A stretch of 64,000 bases of DNA from the NCBI RefSeq assembly GCF_010560025.1, contig NZ_SAIY01000001.1:1-64000 (forward strand). Reading direction: 5' to 3'. The notes beneath the pieces were generated by a model. That model ran no database searches and was not told the DNA's origin. It was given only the letters and a program-made list of their open reading frames with translations. This document shows, piece after piece, positions 57,636 through 64,000 of this stretch. How positions within the stretch are numbered: the first letter of the stretch is position 1; every line of letters begins with the position of its first letter. Source of the DNA: Verrucosispora sioxanthis (GTDB taxonomy: Bacteria > Actinomycetota > Actinomycetes > Mycobacteriales > Micromonosporaceae). The translations under genes were made by a program, and so were the position numbers.

Positions 57636-58829
57636 TCAGGCTCCGGCGGCCGACTTGAGGTCGGCGGCGCGGTCGGTGGACTCCCAGGTCAGCTCGGGCA
57701 GTTCGCGGCCGAAGTGGCCGTAGGCGGCGGTCCGGGAGTAGATCGGCCGCAGCAGGTGCAGATCCCGGATGATGGCGGCCGGACGCAGGTCGAAGATCTC
57801 GGTGACCGCCTTCTCGATCGAGGCCACCGGCACCGTCTCGGTACCGAACGTCTCCACGAACAGGCTCACCGGGTGCGCCTTACCGATCGCGTACGCCACC
57901 TGCACCTCGCACCGCTCCGCCAGACCGGCGGCCACCACGTTCTTGGCCACCCAGCGCATCGCGTACGCGGCCGACCGGTCGACCTTCGACGGGTCCTTGC
58001 CGGAGAAGGCCCCACCACCGTGGCGGGCGTAGCCACCGTAGGTGTCCACAATGATCTTCCGCCCGGTCAGACCCGCGTCACCCATCGGGCCACCGATCTC
58101 GAACCGACCGGTCGGGTTCACCAGCAGCCGGTAGCCCTCGGTGTCCAGACCCAGGCTCTCCAACTCCGGAGCGATGACGTGGTCCCGCACGTCCGGGGTG
58201 AGCAGCGACTCCAACGAGATGTCCGCGGCGTGCTGGCTGGACACCACCACCGTGTCCAGGCGCACCGGCCGCAGACCGTCGTACTCGATGGTGACCTGCG
58301 TCTTGCCGTCCGGACGCAGGTACGGCACCGTGCCGTCCTTGCGGACCGCGGCCAGCCGACGCGCCAACCGGTGCGCCAGCGCGATCGGCAACGGCATCAG
58401 CTCGGGCGTCTCCGAGCAGGCGAACCCGAACATCATGCCCTGGTCACCGGCACCCTGCGCGTCCAACGCGCTCTCCGATGACCCGGTCCGCAACTCGAAC
58501 GCGTTGTCCACGCCCTGCGCGATGTCCGGCGACTGGGAGCCGATCGAGACACTGACCCCACACGACGCCCCGTCGAACCCCTTCTTCGACGAGTCGTAAC
58601 CGATACCCAGGATCGTCTCCCGCACGATCGTCGGGATGTCGGCGTACGCCTTCGTCGTCACCTCACCGGCGACGTGCACCTGACCGGTGGTGATCAATGT
58701 CTCCACCGCCACGCGACTGTGCGGATCCTGCGTCAACAAGGCATCGAGAATGCCGTCACTGATCTGATCGGCGATCTTGTCCGGGTGGCCTTCCGTGACC
58801 GATTCGGACGTGAAGAGGCGGCGTGTCAC
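57636..58829 (-). CDS. metK: S-adenosylmethionine synthetase
   Basis: Makes SAM from Met and ATP. 397 residues, all three family domains. [20 protein letters not shown] (Mg and substrate His), [20 protein letters not shown] (ATP/Met loop), and [20 protein letters not shown] (P-loop-like signature). Intact, in the conserved rpoZ-coaBC-metK-priA order. Confidence 0.98.
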   Translation of the reverse strand: MTRRLFTSESVTEGHPDKIADQISDGILDALLTQDPHSRVAVETLITTGQVHVAGEVTTKAYADIPTIVRETILGIGYDSSKKGFDGASCGVSVSIGSQSPDIAQGVDNAFELRTGSSESALDAQGAGDQGMMFGFACSETPELMPLPIALAHRLARRLAAVRKDGTVPYLRPDGKTQVTIEYDGLRPVRLDTVVVSSQHAADISLESLLTPDVRDHVIAPELESLGLDTEGYRLLVNPTGRFEIGGPMGDAGLTGRKIIVDTYGGYARHGGGAFSGKDPSKVDRSAAYAMRWVAKNVVAAGLAERCEVQVAYAIGKAHPVSLFVETFGTETVPVASIEKAVTEIFDLRPAAIIRDLHLLRPIYSRTAAYGHFGRELPELTWESTDRAADLKSAAGA

Positions 58830-58916
58830 GGTACTCCTAAGTCTTGGACGTCGTTCCGCAGCAGTCTAGTCACCAACCGTCGACGGCATCGTCCACGGTC
58901 GTCTCGGGCCCAGCCG

Positions 58917-60127
58917 TCAGGAGGAGTTACCGGCCAACCGGGCGACCACCAGGTCCCACACCCCGTCGGCGAGCTCCTCCTTGGACCGCTCGGGCATCCG
59001 GCTGACCGAGCCGTCCACGCTGATGACCGTGGCCGCGTTGGTCTCGGCGCCGAAGACCTTGTCCGGCCCGACCTCGTTGATGACGATGAGGTCGGCCCGC
59101 TTACGGGCCAGCTTGGCCCGTCCGTTGGCCTCGGCGTCGCTGGTCTCGGCGGCGAACACCACCAGCACCTGCTCCGGCCGACGACGCTGACCCAGCTCGG
59201 CGGCGATGTCCGGGTTGGTCACGAGCTCGATGGTGGGTGCGGTGCCGTCGTCCGACTTCTTGATTTTGCCAGGCGTGTACGTCGCCGGGCGGAAATCGGC
59301 CGGAGCCGCCGCCATCACCACCACGTCGGCGTCCACCGCCGCCTTCAGCGTGGCCTCCCGCAGTTCCCCGGTCGTACCCACGCGGATCAGATCCGCACCG
59401 GCCGGGTCGGGCAGTGCGACGTTGGCCGCGATCAGCGTGACCCGGGCACCACGGGCGAGGGCGGCCCGGGCGAAGGCGTAGCCCTGCTTGCCGGACGACC
59501 TGTTGCCCAGGAAGCGCACCGGGTCCAGCGGTTCCCGGGTGCCACCGGCGGTGACCACCACCCGCCGGCCGGTCAGGTCGGCCGGCGCGTCGACGCCGCG
59601 GGCCAGGACGCGGCGGGCGACGGCGAAGATCTCCGTCGGCTCCGGCAGCCGGCCCTTGCCGGTGTCGACGCCGGTGAGTCGCCCCACGGCCGGCTCGACG
59701 ACCCGACCCCTCGGGCCCGTAGCGTCGCGACGTTGGCGACGGTGGCGGGGTGCTCCCACATCTCGGTGTGCATGGCCGGCGCCAGCAGCACCGGGCAGCG
59801 AGCGGTGAGCAGGGTGTTGCTGAGTAGGTCGTCGGCGAGGCCGTGGGCCGCGCGGGCCAGCAGGTCGGCGGTGGCGGGCGCGACCACCACCAGGTCGGCC
59901 TGCTGACCGAGGCGCACGTGCGGCACCTCGTGCACGTCGGACCAGACGTCCTCGGCGACCGGTTGCCCGGAGAGCGCCGCCCAGGTCGGCGCGCCGACGA
60001 AGCGCAACGCGGCCGCGGTGGGCACCACCCGCACCTGGTGGCCCGACTCGGTGAACAGGCGCAGCAACTCGCACGCCTTGTAGGCGGCGATCCCGCCGCC
60101 GACGCCGAGGACGATCCGGGCGTTCAT
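58917..60127 (-). CDS. coaBC: Phosphopantothenoylcysteine decarboxylase / synthase (one-base frameshift as sequenced)
   Basis: Two steps of CoA synthesis. CoaC domain from ATG 60127: VLGVGGGIAAYKACELLRLF, GAPTWAALSGQPV, LVVVAPATADLLARAAHGLA, PAMHTEMWEHPATVAN. Near 59705 one base is missing after R-A-R-G-V, and the reading continues V-V-E-P-A-V-G-R-L and then CoaB: VTAGGTREPLDPVRFLGNRS then SGKQGYAFARAAL, MAAAPADFRP, KKSDDG and NPDIAAELG. Restored length about 403. Confidence 0.94.
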
Positions 60128-60141
60128 CGACGCGCGGGAGA

Positions 60142-60405
60142 TTACGGCTGGTCGGTCGGCTCTGCGGTGAGCAGGCCCGAGTTGATCTCGCGCATCGCGA
60201 TGGAGAGCGGCTTCTCCTGGGGGGTGGTCTCGACAAGCGGGCCGACGTACTCCAGCAGGCCCTCACCGAGCTGGCTGTAGTAGGCGTTCACCTGACGGGC
60301 GCGCTTGGCCGCGAAGATGACAAGCGCGTACTTCGACGTCGTCTTCTCCAGGAGCTCGTCGATCGGCGGGTTGGTGATGCCTTCGGGGTTGGCGATGGAT
60401 CCCAC
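60142..60405 (-). CDS. rpoZ: RNA polymerase omega subunit
   Basis: 87 residues from GTG 60405: [20 protein letters not shown] then [22 protein letters not shown], the omega core with A-K-R-A-R-Q-V-N. Bound to beta-prime; aids assembly and is the (p)ppGpp-site partner in some bacteria. Between the gmk-like gene and coaBC, as in M. tuberculosis. Confidence 0.96.
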   Translation of the reverse strand: MGSIANPEGITNPPIDELLEKTTSKYALVIFAAKRARQVNAYYSQLGEGLLEYVGPLVETTPQEKPLSIAMREINSGLLTAEPTDQP

Positions 60406-60458
60406 GGATGAACCTCTGCGTCTTTCGCACGGACCGCGCGTGCGCGCGGTGCCGGCGC

Positions 60459-60992
60459 TCAACCGCGCGGACGCGGCCGGGCCGGAGCCAGGAAGGAAGA
60501 ACCGATGAATCCTACCAGTTCGTCCACGACCCGCTCGATGCGGTCGTGCGACACGCTGAGGTCGACGGCCGCCACCACGGCCGGGCCCGGCAGCCGACCG
60601 GGCGGATGGAGCAGGACGAGTCGCGCCCCCGGCCACCCCGCCCGGACCAGCAACGCCCCGGCCAGGTCCAACGCGAGCAGCACCGGCTGCCCGGCGGCGA
60701 GCCGGCGGCGCAGCGGGGTGATCTCCGTGCCGCGCCGGTACCCGCCGAGCCGGCTCCATTCCAGCAGTTCGCCCTCGGCGAGCTGACGGTCGAACTCCTC
60801 CGACGTGACGAAGTGTCGGTGGACGCCGTCCAGTTCGCTGCTCCGGCGGGGCCGGGTGGTGACCGTGATCGGCGTCCACACTGACGGAGAACGCGCCCGG
60901 ATCAGCTCGACGACACTCTCCCTGCCGGCACCGGATGGGCCGGCCAGGACAGTGAGCCGAGCCGCCGGGCGCGCCTCGTCATCCAAGCTCAC
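60459..60992 (-). CDS. Degenerate guanylate kinase homologue
   Basis: 177 residues at the usual gmk position (mihF - gmk - rpoZ). Family text is recognisable ([48 protein letters not shown]), yet key residues have gone. The P-loop reads G-P-S-G-A-G-R-E-S, with Arg for the essential Lys. The GMP-binding Tyr of D-Y-x-F is Arg (HRHF) and of N-Y-Y-G is Arg (YRRGT). The C-terminal lid/helix with the paired arginines is missing. It is intact, with no frameshift, so it has probably taken another role; a true gmk should exist elsewhere. Confidence 0.75.
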   Translation of the reverse strand: MSLDDEARPAARLTVLAGPSGAGRESVVELIRARSPSVWTPITVTTRPRRSSELDGVHRHFVTSEEFDRQLAEGELLEWSRLGGYRRGTEITPLRRRLAAGQPVLLALDLAGALLVRAGWPGARLVLLHPPGRLPGPAVVAAVDLSVSHDRIERVVDELVGFIGSSFLAPARPRPRG

Positions 60993-61017
60993 TGCTTGTT
61001 TCTACCCGCAGTCGTGC

Positions 61018-61335
61018 TCAGTTGGCGGCGAACTCCCCAAGCAGGGCCTTGCGCTGCTGCTCGCCGAGGCCACGCAGCCGGCGGCTGTCGGCAATCTTGA
61101 GCTTCTCCATGATTTGAGTAGCCCGGATCTTGCCGATGCCCGGCATGGCCTGCAGCACGGCCGACACCTTGAGCTTGCCGACGACATCGTCGGACTCGGC
61201 CCGCTCAAGAACGGCTCCGAGGGTGGTCTTGCCCTGCTTGAGCTGCTCCTTCAGCTCGGCACGGGCTTTGCGGATCTCCGCAGCCTTCTCCAGCGCGGCT
61301 GCGCGCTGCTCGGGGGTCAGTGACGGGAGCGGCAC
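61018..61335 (-). CDS. mihF: Actinobacterial integration host factor (nucleoid protein)
   Basis: 105 residues from GTG 61335. Matches the actinobacterial IHF family: RAAALEKAAEIRKARAELKE, KTTLGAVLERAESDDVVGKL, and a helix-hairpin-helix-like DNA-binding end, VLQAMPGIGKIRATQIMEKL, then RRLRGLGEQQRKALLGEF. Bends DNA and supports phage integration and chromosome packing. Transcribed from its own promoter upstream of the gmk-like gene. Confidence 0.97.
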   Translation of the reverse strand: MPLPSLTPEQRAAALEKAAEIRKARAELKEQLKQGKTTLGAVLERAESDDVVGKLKVSAVLQAMPGIGKIRATQIMEKLKIADSRRLRGLGEQQRKALLGEFAAN

Positions 61336-61431
61336 CAGTTCTCCTCAGGTCCCTATCGCGACGGGCGGGACGCGCCGCCGCATCTGTGAAACGTGGTGTC
61401 GCTGTGAACCAAGGGGTTCCCAGCGCGGGGA

Positions 61432-61460
61432 AAACTAGCGGTCAACGGAGCTTTCGGCAA
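61432..61460 (-). promoter_or_regulatory. Candidate mihF promoter
   Basis: Minus strand -35 TTGCCG (61455-61460), 17-base spacer, -10 TAGTTT (61432-61437), about 100 bases before the mihF start, in the 171-base gap after pyrF. Confidence 0.45.
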
Positions 61461-61506
61461 CGTGGGCGCGCGATGATCACCACAAAGTGACCGAGTCATC
61501 AGTCAG

Positions 61507-62343
61507 TCACGACATTGCCAGGACCGCCCGACACTCGGCCACGGCGCGGTCCGCGGCGGCTCGCAACGCCGCCGGATCGGGCCCGGCGCCCAGCACCTCA
61601 CGGGAGTACGCGGGCAGCACGGCCGGCACCGCGGGGCCGAAGACGACCCGCAGATCCGCCGCCGTGGCACCCTGCGCGCCGAGGCCGGGTGCGAGCAGTG
61701 GGCCGTTCACCGCCGAGAGGTCGCAGTCGGTCTTCCCGACCGTCGCGCCGATCACGGCACCGATGCTCCCGATCGGCTCAGCACCCGCGTTGAGCTGGGA
61801 AATCTCGTCAAGAACGGTCTGCGCGACGGTTCGTCCGTCGGCGCTGCGCGCCCGCTGCACCGAGGCACCCTCGGGGTTGGAGGTGAGCGCCAGGACGAAG
61901 ACGCCACCGCCGTGCTCGGCAGCCAGCTCGAACATCGGCGCCAGCGAGCCGACCCCCAGGAAGGGGCTCGCGGTCACCGCGTCGACATACATGGGGCTGG
62001 ATGGATCAAGGTAGGCCGACGCGTACGCGCGGACCGTCGAGCCGATGTCGCCGCGCTTGGCGTCGAGCAGAACGAGCGAGCCGAGATTTCGTAACTGTCG
62101 GATAGTTGACTCAAGGACCGCCATCCCTTGAGACCCGAACCGCTCGAAGAACGCCGACTGGGGCTTGACCACCGCAACCCGGTCACCAAGGGCGTCCACG
62201 ACGGTCCGGGCGAATCGATCGAGCCCGGCCACATCGTCGCCAAGACCCCACTGCGCCAGCAACGCCGGATGTGGGTCGATCCCCACGCAGAGCGGGCCGC
62301 GCTCGTGCATCGCCCGGTGCAGCCGGGCGCCGAAGCTCTCCAT
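61507..62343 (-). CDS. pyrF: Orotidine-5'-phosphate decarboxylase
   Basis: Last step of UMP synthesis. 278 residues from ATG 62343; the frame extends upstream through non-coding sequence. Long (type 2) OMPDC as in mycobacteria: LCVGIDPHPALLAQWGL, catalytic cluster LVLLDAKRGDIGSTVRAYA (the D-x-K-x-x-D loop), VTASPFLGVGSLAPMFELA, and PGLGAQGATAADLRVV at the phosphate site. Next to pyrD and bioA genes rather than in the carAB cluster. Confidence 0.96.
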   Translation of the reverse strand: MESFGARLHRAMHERGPLCVGIDPHPALLAQWGLGDDVAGLDRFARTVVDALGDRVAVVKPQSAFFERFGSQGMAVLESTIRQLRNLGSLVLLDAKRGDIGSTVRAYASAYLDPSSPMYVDAVTASPFLGVGSLAPMFELAAEHGGGVFVLALTSNPEGASVQRARSADGRTVAQTVLDEISQLNAGAEPIGSIGAVIGATVGKTDCDLSAVNGPLLAPGLGAQGATAADLRVVFGPAVPAVLPAYSREVLGAGPDPAALRAAADRAVAECRAVLAMS

Positions 62344-62492
62344 AGCCAGTACCTTCCTCTCGTGCTGTGCCGGATTTGCACCGTTCACGCCTACTCAGCA
62401 GGCTCGGTTCAAACCCCGGCCGGGTTACTCCAATTCCCGGCACCTGCCGAGCACGGCTACTCAAATCGAGCCGAGCGTCGGCGACCGCCTAC

Positions 62493-63765
62493 TCAGCCCA
62501 CCGCGATCGCTGCCGCGACACCCGTCACCAGGGTCGCCAGGTCGGCGTCCGTGGTGACGTACGGCGGCATCGTGTAGACCAGGTTCCGGAACGGCCGCAG
62601 CCACACCCCCTGGGCCACCGCGGCGGCCGTGGCCGCGCCGACATCCACCTCGTGGTCCAGTTCGACCACGCCGATGGCGCCGAGCACGCGCACGTCCACC
62701 ACGCCCGGCGCGCCGCGCAGCGGCGTCAGCCGACCGCAGCCCCCGATCGAGCCGCGCCACCTGACCGGACCAGTCCCCGGCCCGCAGCAGGCCCAGCGAC
62801 GCGTTGGCGACCGCGCAGGCGAGCGGGTTGCCCATGAACGTCGGGCCGTGCGCGAGCACGCCGCCGGCGCGGATGCCCCGCGCGACCTCGGCGGTGCACA
62901 GCGCCGCGGCCAGGGTGAGGTAGCCGCCGGTGAGCGCCTTGCCGACGCAGAGCACGTCCGGGGTGACTCCGGCGTGTTCGGCGGCGAACATCGTCCCGGT
63001 ACGGCCGAAACCGGTGGCGATCTCGTCGAAGATCAGCAGCACTCCGTGTGCCCGGGTCACCTCGCGCAGCACCCGCAGATAGTGCGGATGGTGGAAGCGC
63101 ATCCCGCCCGCGCCCTGCACCACCGGCTCCACGATCACGGCGGCCAGTTCGTGGGCGTGCCGCTCGACCGCGTCGATCAGCGCCGCCTCGTACGCCGGGT
63201 CCGGCGGGCTGTCGAAGCCGCCCGGCGGTACCGGGGCGAAGACCTGTCGCGGCAGCACGTCCCCCCAGAGGTGGTGCATGCCGCCCTCGGGGTCGCAGAC
63301 GCTCATCGGATGGAAGGTGTCGCCGTGGTACCCGCCCCGCCACGTGCCCAACCGGTGCCGCCGCGGCCGGCCGGTGGCCCGCTGGTACTGCAGGCACATC
63401 TTCACGGCGACCTCGACACTCACCGAACCGGAGTCGGCCAGGAACACGTGCTCCAGCCCGTCGGGCGTCAGCTCGACCAGGGTGCGAGCCAGTTCCACGG
63501 CCGGCGCGTGGGTCAGCCCGCCGAACATGACGTGACTCATCCGGCCCACCTGGTCGACCACGGCCGCGTCCAGGACCGGGTGCCGGTAGCCGTGGATCGC
63601 CGCCCACCAGGAGGACATCCCGTCGATCAGCTCACGGCCGTCGGCCAGCCGCAGCCGCACCCCCTCGGCGCTGTCCACCAGGTACGGCGCCACCGCCGGC
63701 GGCAACGCCGCGTACGGATGCCACACGTGCGCCGCGTCGGCGGCAAGCACCTCCTCCGGCGTCAT
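62493..63765 (-). CDS. bioA: Adenosylmethionine-8-amino-7-oxononanoate aminotransferase (frameshift as sequenced)
   Basis: PLP enzyme of biotin synthesis that uses SAM as amino donor. Motifs: [97 protein letters not shown] (PLP Asp), and [19 protein letters not shown] with the PLP Lys. Near 62740 the frame shifts by +1 (or -2), and the real C-terminus ([20 protein letters not shown] then [20 protein letters not shown]) ends at 62493. Restored length about 424. Confidence 0.93.
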
Positions 63766-63784
63766 CAGCCCTCCTTGTGCCCCC

Positions 63785-63853
63785 CTTTGCTCTGCTTCAC
63801 CGGACGCACGACGGCTGCGCCGAAACCGTTGCGTGGGGTGAAGCAGAGCAAAG
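63785..63853. terminator. Terminator between pyrD and bioA
   Basis: Perfect 17-base arms, CTTTGCTCTGCTTCACC (63785-63801) and its complement (63837-63853), with a 35-base loop. It lies after the pyrD stop on the minus strand and before bioA. Same architecture as the other long-arm terminators here. Confidence 0.7.
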
Positions 63854-63882
63854 GCAGTGGTGAGTAGGTGGTGTCCGTGTCG

Positions 63883-64000
63883 TCAGGCTCCGGTCGTGGC
63901 CGGACGTACGGCACCGGCGGCCGCGCGGGCGACGGCGCGGGGCAGCGCCGGGCCACGGTAGATGAAGCCGGTGTAGAGCTGCACCAGGCTGGCACCGGCG
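63883..64000 (-). CDS. pyrD: Dihydroorotate dehydrogenase, C-terminal end (partial)
   Basis: The last 38 codons run off the right edge. Reading from the edge: [20 protein letters not shown] then [13 protein letters not shown] and the stop at 63883. The [14 protein letters not shown] phosphate-binding loop of FMN is diagnostic for the quinone-linked (class 2) enzyme. Too short to say more. Fits pyrF nearby. Confidence 0.85.
   Translation of the reverse strand, partial: AGASLVQLYTGFIYRGPALPRAVARAAAGAVRPATTGA

Noticed and set aside
62395..62440. tRNA-like TTCAAAC stretch between pyrF and bioA
   Set aside because: No matching stems or acceptor on either strand; only the loop resembles a T-loop.
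62391..62495. Three CTACTCA heptamers upstream of pyrF
   Set aside because: Irregular spacing, one overlaps the bioA stop, and seven-base matches are expected by chance.

Overview
The window is a high-GC (about 70%+) actinobacterial chromosome segment, most likely from the family Micromonosporaceae (Micromonospora or a close relative). This is inferred from gene content and order, not from a database search. Markers are the actinobacterial nucleoid factor mihF next to pyrF/rpoZ/coaBC/metK/priA, an argCJBDFRH cluster, many GTG starts with 4-base ATGA/GTGA stop-start overlaps, DUF397 plus DUF5753-type regulators, and the repeat types seen between genes. No tRNA or rRNA gene, CRISPR array, transposase or phage gene is visible. 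A strong rRNA-type promoter fires out of the left edge.

Layout. 0-7 kb: tyrS, a hotdog thioesterase, a metal-transport group (NRAMP-related transporter, two PRC-barrel proteins, a convergent CNNM/CorC-type protein) and two acetyltransferase-like genes. 7-15 kb: pyruvate phosphate dikinase, a small membrane protein, a P2-type cation ATPase and two universal stress proteins. This set resembles DosR/DevR dormancy regulons and has two DosR-box-like palindromes. 15-21.6 kb: a two-component flavin monooxygenase pair, 3-methyladenine glycosylase, and a two-component system divergent from a three-gene ABC exporter. 21.7-29.3 kb: arginine biosynthesis argC-J-B-D-F-R-H, with two tandem arrays of a 59-bp repeat at the argJ/argB and argF/argR junctions. 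29.4-32.4 kb: an epimerase, glycosyltransferase and UDP-sugar dehydrogenase operon. 32.6-38.7 kb: pheST, an rRNA methyltransferase, and infC-rpmI-rplT. 39-45.7 kb: hisEG plus a PH-domain membrane protein, an amino-acid-binding lipoprotein, and ribD-E-BA-H under an FMN riboswitch. 45.7-51.4 kb: a GGDEF response regulator, rpe, two paralogous lipoproteins and a DUF397/HTH regulatory locus. 51.4-64 kb: rsmB, fmt, def, a cytidylate-kinase-like fusion, priA, metK, coaBC, rpoZ, a degenerate guanylate kinase, mihF, pyrF, bioA and the 3' end of pyrD.

Sequence quality matters for reading this window. At least ten conserved genes (ppdK, a small membrane protein, the P-ATPase, a Usp, mpg, a small protein at 50.8 kb, fmt, rsmB, priA, coaBC, bioA) are broken by one-base indels, almost all in short G/C runs. 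They cluster at 9-17 kb and 50-63 kb, while 18-50 kb is clean. I read them as base-calling errors and annotate the genes across the shifts.

The most original signals are: (1) the 59-bp repeat units in the arg operon, each of which reads as a 20-codon minigene starting GTG and ending in a TGA that overlaps the next GTG, so that they form a stop-start relay into argB and argR; (2) the NRAMP-related transporter lacking the canonical metal motifs and paired with two PRC-barrel proteins; (3) the guanylate kinase homologue that has lost its P-loop lysine and GMP-binding tyrosines; (4) infC reading from an AUC start behind a hairpin leader; and (5) a kinase fused to a ParB/sulfiredoxin-like domain.
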